A stretch of 64,000 nt of DNA. It comes from GJ-E10 sp035625725. Its GTDB lineage: Bacteria > Pseudomonadota > Gammaproteobacteria > Burkholderiales > Burkholderiaceae_F. Shown piece after piece: positions 8,766-17,381 of this stretch (position 1 is the first letter of the stretch; the number at the start of each line of letters is the position of its first letter). The stretch spans positions 1-64,000 of the forward strand of contig DASPPB010000006.1 in the NCBI GenBank assembly GCA_035625725.1, read 5' to 3'. The notes beneath the pieces are model-generated. The model ran no database searches. It was not told the DNA's origin and was given only the letters and a program-made list of their open reading frames with translations. The position numbers and the translations under genes are program-made.

Positions 8766-9905
8766 ATGAATGACGGTCTGTTTGACCAGTTTAAGAACTG
8801 GTACGAGAAGCGTCACGATTACGCGCGCAGCTGGAAGCAGCGCACCGGCGGGCAGGTTGTTGCAACCATGTGCACATATACGCCGGAGGAGCTTCTCATC
8901 GCGGCGGGCATGCTGCCGGTGCGTGTGCTGGGCGCGCACGAACCGCAAAACGTCTCCGAGCCGCATATCTTCGGCATGTTCTGTCCGTTTTGCCGCGACT
9001 CCCTGGCGCAGGGGCTGCTTGGCCGCTTTGACTACGCCCAGGGCGTCACGCTCACCCAGTCGTGCATTCAGTACCGCCAGACCTTCGGATCCTGGCGCAT
9101 GCACGTGCCGACCGTCGAATGGGATTACTACTGCCCGATGCCCAACGACGTGCAAAGCCCGCACGCCAAGAAGGCGCACTACGCCGAGATCGGACGGTTT
9201 CGCGAATTCCTCGGCCAGCTCACCGGCAAGCCGCTCACGGATGCGGTGCTCAACGACGCGCTCGACGTGGTCAACGAGAACCGCCGGCTCTTGCGCCAGA
9301 TCTACGAGTTTCGCAAGGCCGACAATCCCCACGTGACGGGTCTGGAGGCGGTATACGCGGCGCTTACCGCGCAGTTCGTCGACAAGCACGAGCACAACGC
9401 CGAACTCCGAAAGGTTCTCGAGCGGCTGCCCGCGCGCAAGATGGCCCGCGAGCAGGGCGTGCGCCTGATGACCATCGGCTCGGAAAACGACGATTGCGGC
9501 TTCATGGCCATGGTCGAGTCGGTGGGCGCCACCATCGTCATCGATGATCAATGCTCGGGAACGCGGTATTTCTGGAACGAAGCCAAGCGCAACGGCAACC
9601 CCGTCCAGGCCATTGCCGATCGCTATTGCGATCGACCCGCCTGCCCGACGAAGGACTACCCGGAACACACGCGCTTTGACCACGTGCTGCGCCTGGCCAA
9701 GGAGTACAACGCGAGTGCGGCAATCTTTTTGCAGCAGAAGTTCTGCGATCCGCACGAGGGCGACTACCCGGATCTGAAACGCCACCTCGAGACCAACGGC
9801 GTGCCCACCTTGTTTCTCGAGTTCGACATAACCAATCCCATCGGCCCTTTCCGCATCCGTATCGAGGCCTTCCTCGAGACGCTGCGCGAAGATGACCTGT
9901 TCTGA
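8766..9905 (+). CDS. bzdN: ATP-dependent benzoyl-CoA reductase subunit BzdN (BcrC family)
   Basis: This is one of the two subunits that form the benzoyl-CoA-reducing module of class I benzoyl-CoA reductase, which dearomatises benzoyl-CoA to cyclohexa-1,5-diene-1-carbonyl-CoA at the cost of ATP. The 379-residue product belongs to the 2-hydroxyglutaryl-CoA dehydratase D family, with cysteines in ATMCTYTPEELLIAAGM (near residue 37), FCPFCRDSLAQG (near residue 77) and FCDPHEGDYPD (near residue 327) available for [4Fe-4S] binding. AGGAGGAGG precedes the ATG. It is the first gene of the operon, 17 bases ahead of bzdO. Length and order match Azoarcus BzdN rather than Thauera BcrC. Confidence 0.93.
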   Translation: MNDGLFDQFKNWYEKRHDYARSWKQRTGGQVVATMCTYTPEELLIAAGMLPVRVLGAHEPQNVSEPHIFGMFCPFCRDSLAQGLLGRFDYAQGVTLTQSCIQYRQTFGSWRMHVPTVEWDYYCPMPNDVQSPHAKKAHYAEIGRFREFLGQLTGKPLTDAVLNDALDVVNENRRLLRQIYEFRKADNPHVTGLEAVYAALTAQFVDKHEHNAELRKVLERLPARKMAREQGVRLMTIGSENDDCGFMAMVESVGATIVIDDQCSGTRYFWNEAKRNGNPVQAIADRYCDRPACPTKDYPEHTRFDHVLRLAKEYNASAAIFLQQKFCDPHEGDYPDLKRHLETNGVPTLFLEFDITNPIGPFRIRIEAFLETLREDDLF

Positions 9906-9921
9906 AAGCTGGAGACAACGG

Positions 9922-11232
9922 ATGAATGCACCGAACCGGTATCCGACCGAGCCACTGAAGCTCTGGACGAAGGCCAAGGAGCTGCGCGAACACTACTACC
10001 GCAACTACGCCGCCGCCAAAGAAAAGGGCGGTCTGCGCTGGTCCGGTTCGGCATGGGCGCTTGACGCCATCCCGACGGCCTTTGGCGACGACGTGTTTTC
10101 GCTCACCGGAGAACCGTACGCGGCGACGGTCTCGCACGACCGCAAATTTGCCAAGGAGTGCATGGACGCGGCCGAGTCCTACGGATTTGCGCGTGACCTC
10201 TGTTCGTACATGCGCATCTACTGGGGCGGGATGCACCTGAACAAGTATGCCTTCGGGGGCGAGTTCCCCAAGCCCGATTTCATCTTCCAGAGTCAAATTT
10301 GCTGCTCGCACTCCAAGTGGTACCAGCACGTGGCCAAGGTCGAGCAGGTGCCTCAGTTTTATCTGGACGTGGGGGTCGGTCCGTATCGCGATTTGACCAA
10401 GGATCGTGTCGAGTACGTGGCCAATCAGCTGCACGACGGCATCGCGTTCATCGAAAAGGCCACCGGCCGGCGCTGCGACGATGAGCGGCTGATCCGCGCC
10501 ATAAAAAACGAGATGCGCTCGACCAGCCGCTGGGCCGATATCTGTGCGCTGAACAAGGCGGTCCCGGCGCCGCTCGACGAAAAGACGATGTACTCCCTCT
10601 ACGTGCTCGCCACGCTGCACAAGTCCTCGCAGTGGTGCGCGGACTTCTACGACGAGCTCTACGAAGAGGTCAAGGATCGGGTCGCACGCGGCATCGCCGC
10701 CGTGCCCAACGAGCGCTGCCGCGTGATGTCCGACACCCAGCCGCCGTGGGCGTTCTTGAAGATCTTCCGCTACCTCGAGACCTACGGCGCCGTGTCGATC
10801 GGGTCGCTCTACACCTTCGGGCTCGAGGGCATCTGGGAAGAAAAGCCCGACGGCAGCTGGGGCGGCCGCACGCTGCCGTGGGCGGCGGGTGTGGAGTTCA
10901 AGGACCGCGACACGGCCCTGCGCCTGTATGCCGACTGGAATTTGTCCAAACCGCAGTGGCAGCACTTCTACGATCCGAGACTGAAGACCGACATGATGCG
11001 ACGCATCGTCAAGGAGTGGGGGGTCAACGGAGTGATGCTGCACCTCAATCGCGGTTGCGAAGGGCTGTCACTGGGCATCATGGAGAACCGTCGCGGCCTG
11101 GCCAGCGAGGGCATCCCGGTGATGACCTTCGAGGGCAACATGGGCGATGAGCGCGAGTTCGACGAGGTGCGCACGCAGGCCCGGGTCGACGCCTTCATGG
11201 AGCAGCTCGGTTTGCGCAAGATGGCCGCGTAA
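9922..11232 (+). CDS. bzdO: ATP-dependent benzoyl-CoA reductase subunit BzdO (BcrB family)
   Basis: BzdO is the partner of BzdN in the substrate-binding half of benzoyl-CoA reductase. The 436-residue protein starts MNAPNRYPTEPLKLW; the open frame from 9892 overlaps bzdN and is unnecessary. Cluster-ligand candidates include FQSQICCSHSKWYQH (around residue 124) and the C-terminal LHLNRGCEGLSLGIMENR (around residue 378), both characteristic of the 2-hydroxyacyl-CoA dehydratase/benzoyl-CoA reductase family. Followed after 25 bases by bzdP. The enzyme is extremely oxygen sensitive in known cases. Confidence 0.93.
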   Translation: MNAPNRYPTEPLKLWTKAKELREHYYRNYAAAKEKGGLRWSGSAWALDAIPTAFGDDVFSLTGEPYAATVSHDRKFAKECMDAAESYGFARDLCSYMRIYWGGMHLNKYAFGGEFPKPDFIFQSQICCSHSKWYQHVAKVEQVPQFYLDVGVGPYRDLTKDRVEYVANQLHDGIAFIEKATGRRCDDERLIRAIKNEMRSTSRWADICALNKAVPAPLDEKTMYSLYVLATLHKSSQWCADFYDELYEEVKDRVARGIAAVPNERCRVMSDTQPPWAFLKIFRYLETYGAVSIGSLYTFGLEGIWEEKPDGSWGGRTLPWAAGVEFKDRDTALRLYADWNLSKPQWQHFYDPRLKTDMMRRIVKEWGVNGVMLHLNRGCEGLSLGIMENRRGLASEGIPVMTFEGNMGDEREFDEVRTQARVDAFMEQLGLRKMAA

Positions 11233-11257
11233 AAGACAAGTCAGGAGGATGAACGCA

Positions 11258-12067
11258 ATGATCACGGCAGGAATCGATGTAGGTTCGCGCAGCGTCAAGG
11301 TGGTGCTGCTCGAAGACGCGAACGTGGACGGCGCGCCACAGCTGCAGTACGTCGTCCGCGGCAAGCACCTGATGTTTCCGGGTGACCTGGACGCCGACGT
11401 GGCGGCCGACAAGGCATTTAGCGACGCGCTCAGTGCGTGCGGCATCGGGCGCGAACAGGTGGCCTCCATATTCGCCACGGGCGCGGGGCGCAAGATGGTG
11501 AAGTTTGCCAAGGACAGCGTCACGGAGATGTCGGCCGGTGCCAAGGGGGTGAGCTTTTTCTATCCGACGGCGCGGACCATCGTCGATGTGGGTGCCGAGG
11601 AGGGCCGAGGCATCAAGACCGACGGCACGGGTCGTGCGACGGACTTTGCCGGCAACGAAAAATGTGCCGCCGGCGCCGGCTCCTTTGCCGAAGCGATGAG
11701 CCGGGCGCTACAGCTCTCGCTCAAGGATTTCGGCGAGGCGAGTCTGCGTTCGCAAAAATCCATTCCCATGAACGCGCAGTGCACGGTATTTGCCGAGTCC
11801 GAAGTGGTGTCGCTGATTCACTCCTCGACGCCGAAGGAGGACATTGCCAAGGCCGTGCTCGATGCGGTGGCGAGCCGGGTCTGCGCAATGGTGCGACGGG
11901 TCGGGATCGACAACGACGTGGTGCTCATCGGCGGCATGGTCCATAACGCCGGCTTCGTGCAGTCGCTGAAGGCCGCGATGGACGTGAGCGAAATCAAGTT
12001 GCCCGATATGCCTGAGTACGTGAGCGCGCTGGGCTGCGCACTGCTCGCCGCCGAGAGCGCGCACTGA
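11258..12067 (+). CDS. bzdP: Benzoyl-CoA reductase ATPase subunit BzdP
   Basis: This is one of the two ASKHA-fold ATPase subunits that drive electron transfer into the BzdNO module. The 269-residue protein opens MITAGIDVGSRSVKVVLLED, with the phosphate-1 loop. It has a cluster-ligating cysteine in NEKCAAGAGSFAEAMSRAL (near residue 130), and VLIGGMVHNAGFVQSL is the adenosine-binding region. ATG 11258 is preferred over 11249 because AGGAGG lies 9 bases before it. Its short length identifies the Azoarcus-type enzyme; the Thauera homologue BcrA has about 438 residues. Confidence 0.92.
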   Translation: MITAGIDVGSRSVKVVLLEDANVDGAPQLQYVVRGKHLMFPGDLDADVAADKAFSDALSACGIGREQVASIFATGAGRKMVKFAKDSVTEMSAGAKGVSFFYPTARTIVDVGAEEGRGIKTDGTGRATDFAGNEKCAAGAGSFAEAMSRALQLSLKDFGEASLRSQKSIPMNAQCTVFAESEVVSLIHSSTPKEDIAKAVLDAVASRVCAMVRRVGIDNDVVLIGGMVHNAGFVQSLKAAMDVSEIKLPDMPEYVSALGCALLAAESAH

Positions 12068-12104
12068 ATCTTCTGAAACCAAGGCCGAAAAGGAGCCCGA
12101 AAAC

Positions 12105-13040
12105 ATGAGCGTAGTCGCCGAATTGGTGCCCACCGCGCAGGCCGGGGATGCAAAACCCGAGTTCTGGCGCTGGGAGGAGAGCTGCTGGGCCGACGAGGCG
12201 GTGGACTGGCGCAGCGCCAAGACCATCGCGGTCGGCATCGACGTGGGCTCGGTGAGCTCGCAGTGCGTCGTGACGGCCGACGGCAAGCTGTACGCGTACA
12301 GTTCGATGCGCACGGGTAACAACTCGCCGGACTCGGCCCGCAATGCCTTTAACGGTGTGCACCAAAAGACCGGCTTGACCCTCAACGACGTGCACTTCGT
12401 CGTGGGTACCGGCTATGGGCGCGTCAACGTGCCGTTTTCCCACAAGGCGATCACCGAAATCGCGTGCCATGCGCGCGGCGCCAACTACATGGGCGGCAAC
12501 AAGGTGCGCACGATCCTCGACATGGGAGGCCAGGACTGCAAGGCCATCCACTGCGATGACAAGGGCAAAGTGACGAACTTCCTCATGAACGACAAATGCG
12601 CCGCGGGCACGGGGCGCGGCATGGAAGTCATCTCCGACCTGATGCAGATTCCGATCGCCGAACTGGGGTCGCGCTCGTTTGACGTGGACCAGGAACCCGA
12701 GGCGGTCTCGTCGGTTTGCGTGGTGTTTGCCAAGTCCGAAGCGCTGGCTTTGCTCAAGGGGGGCTACACCAAGAACAAGGTGATTGCGGCATATTGCCAG
12801 GCGATGGCCGAGCGCGTGGTCTCGCTGCTCGAGCGCATCGGCGTGGAGGAGGGCTTTTTTATCACCGGAGGCATCGCGAAAAATGCGGGTGTCGTCAAGC
12901 GCATCGAGAAAATTCTGGGCATCCAGGCGATGCGCACGGAAATCGACAGTCAGATCGCCGGCGCGTTGGGCGCGGCACTGTTTGGCCACACGCTGGTGCA
13001 GAAGCAGGGACCGGCCCAGCCGGTTGCCGTTGCGGGCTAA
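12105..13040 (+). CDS. bzdQ: Benzoyl-CoA reductase ATPase subunit BzdQ
   Basis: BzdQ is the second activator/ATPase subunit. The 311-residue product has a roughly 40-residue N-terminal extension before the ATPase core (IAVGIDVGSVSSQCVVTADG). The bridging [4Fe-4S] ligand is in NDKCAAGTGRGMEVI (near residue 165), a further cysteine lies in SSVCVVFAKSEALALL, and FITGGIAKNAGVV is the nucleotide-binding motif. A good AAGGAG precedes ATG 12105. BzdP and BzdQ each donate cysteine ligands to one shared cluster in characterised enzymes. The ferredoxin gene bzdM follows 28 bases later. Confidence 0.93.
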   Translation: MSVVAELVPTAQAGDAKPEFWRWEESCWADEAVDWRSAKTIAVGIDVGSVSSQCVVTADGKLYAYSSMRTGNNSPDSARNAFNGVHQKTGLTLNDVHFVVGTGYGRVNVPFSHKAITEIACHARGANYMGGNKVRTILDMGGQDCKAIHCDDKGKVTNFLMNDKCAAGTGRGMEVISDLMQIPIAELGSRSFDVDQEPEAVSSVCVVFAKSEALALLKGGYTKNKVIAAYCQAMAERVVSLLERIGVEEGFFITGGIAKNAGVVKRIEKILGIQAMRTEIDSQIAGALGAALFGHTLVQKQGPAQPVAVAG

Positions 13041-13068
13041 AGCGTCGGCCGGCGCAAAGGAGCGGGGC

Positions 13069-13353
13069 GTGATCGCAAACTACGGCTACAAGGACGGTTC
13101 GGGCGAGTATTACATCAGTATTGACACCGACAAGTGCATTCAATGCCCGGTGGGGCGCGCCTGCCTCACGGCTTGTCCCAAGTCCATGTTCGAGACCATG
13201 ACCGACGACTACGACGACGAGGTGGTCTGGATCAAACCGGCATTTCGCCGTAGCCTCGCATACGACTGCGCGGGCTGCAAACCGGCCAGCGGCCGCAAGG
13301 CCCTGCCGTGCGTGAGTGCCTGCACGCCGGGCGCGGTCCAACACTCTTGGTGA
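13069..13353 (+). CDS. bzdM: Ferredoxin BzdM, atypical 2[4Fe-4S]
   Basis: This 94-residue ferredoxin is encoded directly behind the reductase subunits. The GTG start at 13069 follows AAAGGAGC. Cysteine spacing is unusual: CIQCPVGRACLTACP near residue 22 has C-x2-C-x5-C-x3-C, and the second set (DCAGC, then PCVSAC) has a long insert between the second and third cysteines. Azoarcus BzdM is likewise an atypical ferredoxin in this position. Whether it or the Alvin-type ferredoxin at 26494 is the direct electron donor to the reductase cannot be told from sequence. Confidence 0.85.
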   Translation: MIANYGYKDGSGEYYISIDTDKCIQCPVGRACLTACPKSMFETMTDDYDDEVVWIKPAFRRSLAYDCAGCKPASGRKALPCVSACTPGAVQHSW

Positions 13354-13360
13354 TCTCGCG

Positions 13361-13642
13361 ATGTCCCAGCGCAAGGTGATACCGATCTCCGCGGCGGCTC
13401 CCGCGCGCGCAGCCGATGACGGCTGGCGGCGTCTGTCGACGTTGTCCGAGCCGCGGCTGACGGAAATGGCGCAAAACTACCGCGCGCTGGGCTACGAAGT
13501 GCAAATCCGCGATGTGCAAAAGACGCAGGACGGTGGCTGCACGAGCTGCTTTGACGAGGGCGAATCGCTGGGTCGGGTGTACGGCACGCTCTACGTCCGC
13601 CGCGCGCGGGCCGGCAGCGCGGATGAGGAGCTGTTTGACTGA
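13361..13642 (+). CDS. Conserved-position small protein of unknown function in the bzd operon
   Basis: This is a 93-residue hypothetical protein that I do not recognise. It has an Ala-rich N-terminus, a predicted helical middle (RLTEMAQNYRALGYEVQIRD) and a CxxC motif in GGCTSCFDEGE near residue 59, then a short beta-like tail ending in acidic residues. The CxxC could bind metal or be redox active. It begins 7 bases after bzdM, so it is almost certainly co-expressed with the reductase. In Azoarcus the slot between bzdM and bzdV holds bzdS, bzdT and bzdU of unknown function; this may be one of them, but I cannot verify homology. Confidence 0.7.
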   Translation: MSQRKVIPISAAAPARAADDGWRRLSTLSEPRLTEMAQNYRALGYEVQIRDVQKTQDGGCTSCFDEGESLGRVYGTLYVRRARAGSADEELFD

Positions 13643-13717
13643 GGTTTTGGACTTGTCACGGGCGGCTCTGCGCAAGGCAGGGGCTTGTGCGGCGAAGAAA
13701 ACTAGGGGGAGGCAGAT

Positions 13718-14167
13718 ATGGCGGAGAAGCGGGTGATGCGCGTACTGAAGCGATCGGACCTCGATGCGCTCGTCGCAATCGATGAGCAAACCAGCAGGCA
13801 AAACCGGCGCCCGTATTACGAGCGCAAACTCGCCGAGATCACCGATCCGTCGCGCGGCATCAATTCTTCGATCGTCGCCGAAGTCGATGGCAAGGTGGTG
13901 GGCTTCATCATGGGCGACATCTATTCGGGCGAATTCGGCATTCCGGAGACGAGCGCGACCATCGACTCCCTGGGCGTGCTGCCCGCGCTGCAAAACCGGG
14001 GCTTGGCAAGTGAATTGCTCGATCAGTTTCTAATGAACATGAAGGCGGCGGGCGTGGGCAAGGTCTACACGCTGGTGAACTGGGACGACTTTGCGCTCGA
14101 GAAATTCTTCTCCCACCACAAGTTCGTGCCCTCCAAGCGCATCAACCTCGAGTACCAGCTGCCGTAA
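13718..14167 (+). CDS. GNAT-family N-acetyltransferase within the bzd operon
   Basis: This 149-residue acetyltransferase of the GNAT fold has the acetyl-CoA-binding segment SLGVLPALQNRGLASELLDQ (about residues 87-106), containing the Q/RxxGxA-like motif QNRGLA. VAEVDGKVVGFIMGD forms the central beta strands. GGGGGAGG precedes the ATG. It lies between a CxxC protein and a PHP-domain protein, all in the reductase operon. Possible jobs are protein lysine acetylation (for example of an acyl-CoA ligase or a reductase subunit) or small-molecule acetylation; neither is shown by the sequence. Confidence 0.78.
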   Translation: MAEKRVMRVLKRSDLDALVAIDEQTSRQNRRPYYERKLAEITDPSRGINSSIVAEVDGKVVGFIMGDIYSGEFGIPETSATIDSLGVLPALQNRGLASELLDQFLMNMKAAGVGKVYTLVNWDDFALEKFFSHHKFVPSKRINLEYQLP

Positions 14168-14186
14168 CGCAAAGCCCGCCGGCGCC

Positions 14187-14825
14187 ATGTGGATCGACTG
14201 CCACTGCCATACCAAGTACTCCAACGACAATTGGCTCGAACCGATCGACCTCGTGCGCCGTGCCAAGCAGCTCGGGCTCGACGGTGTGGTTGTAACGGAG
14301 CATCACTCGATCGAGGCCTCCGCGCCCGTGGAGCGCATCGGCAATGACGAGGGTCTGCTCGTGCTCCGGGGCGTGGAGATTTCGACCGATCACGGTCATC
14401 TGCTCACCTTTGGCCTGCTCGATGACGGCTGGAACGTGTGGGGACGCAATAACTACATTCCGCTACGCGAGTTGATCGAGCGCGCCAATGCGCTGGGCGC
14501 GATCTGCGTGCCTGCCCATCCCTACCGGGATATCGGTTTGGGAAGCCTGCTCGAAGGGCTGCTCGATCTGGAAGGAATTGCGGCAATCGAGACACACAAC
14601 GGCGGCAACCCGGATCACGAAAATGAGCTGGCGCTGGTTTCGAGCGAGATCATGCGCCTGCCCGGTCTCGGGGGCAGCGACTGCCACAAGCAAAGCGCGG
14701 TGGGCCGCTGCGCCACGGAGTTTTCGCAACCCGTGGCGGACATGACGGGCTTCATCGCGGCGGTGCGTGCCGGCGCCTGCCGCGGTGCGTACTACCCGGG
14801 CTACCGCCCGCACGATTTGCCATGA
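14187..14825 (+). CDS. PHP-domain metal-dependent hydrolase in the bzd operon
   Basis: This 212-residue PHP (polymerase and histidinol phosphatase) domain protein has the metal-binding motifs WIDCHCHTKYSND (residues 2-14), VVVTEHHSIE (residue 34 on), RGVEISTDHGH, CVPAHPYRD and LGGSDCHKQ. The complete set of histidines and acids suggests a working phosphoesterase or nuclease-type trinuclear metal site. The ATG at 14187 follows a GCCGGCG sequence with a poor ribosome site. Its stop overlaps the start of the bzdV gene (ATGA). The substrate is unknown; the position suggests maintenance, nucleotide or regulatory work linked to benzoyl-CoA reduction. Confidence 0.8.
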   Translation: MWIDCHCHTKYSNDNWLEPIDLVRRAKQLGLDGVVVTEHHSIEASAPVERIGNDEGLLVLRGVEISTDHGHLLTFGLLDDGWNVWGRNNYIPLRELIERANALGAICVPAHPYRDIGLGSLLEGLLDLEGIAAIETHNGGNPDHENELALVSSEIMRLPGLGGSDCHKQSAVGRCATEFSQPVADMTGFIAAVRAGACRGAYYPGYRPHDLP

Positions 14826-17371
14826 CCGCGACAACCCAAACCATCTCCTGGTGGGCGCCCAGCCGGCCGCCCGCGCTCGCGCAGTTCGGCGCACCGGTGC
14901 GCCTGAGCATCAATGGCTCGGCGGTAGATGCGCCGGCGGGCGCCTCGGTACTGAACGCGGCCGACAACGCCGGGCACTACATTCCCGCGCTGTGCGCGCA
15001 CCCCGATTTGCCTCCGAGCCAGCGGCGCGCCGGCGGCGGAGGCTGCAAGCTGTGCTTGGTCGAAATCGAGGGCAGCGAGGGCCTGCAGGATGCCTGCTCG
15101 GTGACGGTGCAAGCCGGCATGGTGGTGCGTACGGATTCGCCACGGATCCAGACGGCGCGCCAGGCGCGTCTGGCCGCGATTCTGGGCTCGCACCCCCACG
15201 TTTGCCTGACCTGCCCGCAGCGCGAGGGTTGCAGCCGCACGCAGTGCTCCTACGGCAACCCTCCGGAGACGCGCTGCTGCAGCATCTTTGCCAACTGCGA
15301 ATTGCGCAAGGTCGCCGACTACATCGGCATACCCAATTCGACGCCGGCCTACAAGCCCGCGCAGCTCCCGGTGATCCGCGACGAACCCTTCTTCGATCGC
15401 GACTACAACCTGTGCATCGATTGCCGCCGCTGTCTGACGGCCTGCAACGACGTGCGTGGCGTGGGTTGCCTCGAAGTCAAGGAAATTACGACGGCGCAGG
15501 GTCGGCGCACTTACGTGGGCACCATCGCGCCGACGCTCATCGAGTCGGGGTGCAAGTTCTGCCAAGCCTGCGTCACGGTATGCCCGACGGGCGCGCTTAC
15601 CGACCGAACGCTCGATCCGGCTCGGCGTGAGGCCTCGATGGTCCCGTGTCGCAGCGCGTGCCCGGCCGGCATCGATGTGCCCCGTTACGTCCAGCTCGCG
15701 GCGCAGGGCAAGTATGGCGAAGCCGTGGCAGTAGTCCGCGAGAAGCTTCCCTTCCCGGGCATGCTCGGACGCGCTTGCTTCGCGATGTGCGAATCGGCCT
15801 GCCGGCGCGGCAAGCTCGATGACCCGCTGTCGATTCGCACGCTCAAACGGGTTGCCGACGACAATGACACGGGTCTGTGGCGCCGACATTCGGTGCAATT
15901 GCCCGCGAGCGGTCGGCGCGCCGCGGTCATCGGTGCCGGTCCCGCAGGCCTGACGGTCGCCTACTATCTGGCGAAAAAGGGTCACGCGGTCAGCGTCTTC
16001 GATGCGCAGCCGGCCGCCGGCGGCATGGCGCGCTACGGCATTCCCTCCTACCGGATTCCGCCGGAAGTGATCGACCGGGAGGTGGGGGAGGTGCAAAAGC
16101 TGGGGGTGGAATTTCGCTTCGGTGCGCGCATCGAAAATATCGACGATCTGTTCGCCCAGGGCTTTGAGGCCGTTTTCATCGGCATCGGGTGCCAAGGCGG
16201 AGATCGCCTGGGTGTTCCCGGTGATGACCTGCCGGGCGTCATCGACAGCCCGACGTACCTGCGCGCAGTGACCATGGAGCTCGTCAACAAGCCCGGCAGC
16301 GGGATCGAAACCGGCAAGAAGGTGGCGGTCATTGGCGGCGGCAACGTCGCGACGGATAACGCGCGCTCCTCGCGCAGGCTCGGCGCCGACGTCGACATGG
16401 TCTATCGCCGCAGCCGCACCGAGATGCCGGCGCGCGACGAGGAGTTCGAGGGGTGCGTCGCCGAGGGTGTCAATATCCGGTACCTGCTCGCGCCCAAGCG
16501 CATTGCCGCGGCTTCGAACGGCCACCGCCTCGAGATCACCTACGCCCAGATGAAACTGGGCGAGCCCGACGCCTCGGGCCGCCGCCGGCCGGTGGAGATC
16601 GAGGGCTCCGAGGTCAACGAAGGCGTGGATCTGGTCGTGGCGGCGGTCGGACAGCATCCGCGCAGGTTTGCGGGCTTTGGCGTGCAAACGGACGCGCGTG
16701 GACGCATCACGGTGCGCGAGGATTCGATGCTCACGAGCCGCGCCGGTGTGTACGCCGGCGGCGACTGTGTGTTGGGTCCGTCGACGCTCATCGAATCGGT
16801 GGCGCAGGGGCGCCTCGCCGCCGCGGCCATGGACCGAAAGCTGGGGGGCGACGGAAACATCGAGGAGAATCTGCTGCCCGAGGTGGCGCCCACCGACGGG
16901 TACATCGGCCGCGACGAGGGCTTTAACCGCTGGCGCCGCCGCGCGCCGATCATGCTCAAGCCCGAGCAACGCAAGGGCTGGGACGAGGTCGAGCGGGGTC
17001 TGTCGGACGAAAACGCGCGCGCCGAGGCCTCGCGCTGCCTCAAATGCGACCTGGCTCCGCGAATCACCGAGGCGGTGCTGCCACCGGCCTCGTGGCTTGA
17101 TTTCACGCCCGAGGCCGTGGCCGGCGTCACCGAGGAGGCGGGCGTCTTTCAGTTGCTCGATGCGGACAAGAACGTGCTCCTCATCAAGGGCGTGGCCGCG
17201 CTGCGCGAGGGTCTGCGCGAGCAGCTCGGACGCAACGAAAGTGCACGCTACTTCGTCTTCGAGCCGGCCGCGATGTACACCTCGCGCGAGTCGCAGATGA
17301 TCCAGGCGTACTTGCAGCAGTACGGCAAGATGCCCGGCGGCGGCTCCGACGAACTCGACGAGCTTTTCTGA
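14822..17371 (+). CDS. bzdV: BzdV-like multi-cluster NAD(P)H:ferredoxin-type oxidoreductase
   Basis: This is an 849-residue flavin/iron-sulfur protein, probably exchanging electrons between NAD(P)H and ferredoxin for the reductase. Domains in order are: a plant-type [2Fe-2S] domain with GGGCKLCLVE (near residue 77); a NuoG-like His/Cys cluster HPHVCLTCPQREGC (near 126); two [4Fe-4S] motifs CIDCRRCLTAC (near 199) and CKFCQACVTVCPTGA (near 245); a GltD-like cysteine-rich helical domain (PCRSACPAGID, CFAMCESAC); FAD binding AAVIGAGPAGLTVAYY (near 364); and NADPH binding VAVIGGGNVATDNARSS (near 502). A small C-terminal extension follows. It matches the position and architecture of BzdV of Azoarcus. 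Confidence 0.85.
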   Translation: MTATTQTISWWAPSRPPALAQFGAPVRLSINGSAVDAPAGASVLNAADNAGHYIPALCAHPDLPPSQRRAGGGGCKLCLVEIEGSEGLQDACSVTVQAGMVVRTDSPRIQTARQARLAAILGSHPHVCLTCPQREGCSRTQCSYGNPPETRCCSIFANCELRKVADYIGIPNSTPAYKPAQLPVIRDEPFFDRDYNLCIDCRRCLTACNDVRGVGCLEVKEITTAQGRRTYVGTIAPTLIESGCKFCQACVTVCPTGALTDRTLDPARREASMVPCRSACPAGIDVPRYVQLAAQGKYGEAVAVVREKLPFPGMLGRACFAMCESACRRGKLDDPLSIRTLKRVADDNDTGLWRRHSVQLPASGRRAAVIGAGPAGLTVAYYLAKKGHAVSVFDAQPAAGGMARYGIPSYRIPPEVIDREVGEVQKLGVEFRFGARIENIDDLFAQGFEAVFIGIGCQGGDRLGVPGDDLPGVIDSPTYLRAVTMELVNKPGSGIETGKKVAVIGGGNVATDNARSSRRLGADVDMVYRRSRTEMPARDEEFEGCVAEGVNIRYLLAPKRIAAASNGHRLEITYAQMKLGEPDASGRRRPVEIEGSEVNEGVDLVVAAVGQHPRRFAGFGVQTDARGRITVREDSMLTSRAGVYAGGDCVLGPSTLIESVAQGRLAAAAMDRKLGGDGNIEENLLPEVAPTDGYIGRDEGFNRWRRRAPIMLKPEQRKGWDEVERGLSDENARAEASRCLKCDLAPRITEAVLPPASWLDFTPEAVAGVTEEAGVFQLLDADKNVLLIKGVAALREGLREQLGRNESARYFVFEPAAMYTSRESQMIQAYLQQYGKMPGGGSDELDELF

Positions 17372-17381
17372 AAGGTCCGCC

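Noticed and set aside
11258..13040. Possible frameshift splitting one BcrA-like ATPase into two short proteins
   Set aside because: Both proteins contain a complete ATPase core with their own ribosome sites, and short paired subunits are normal for the Azoarcus-type enzyme.
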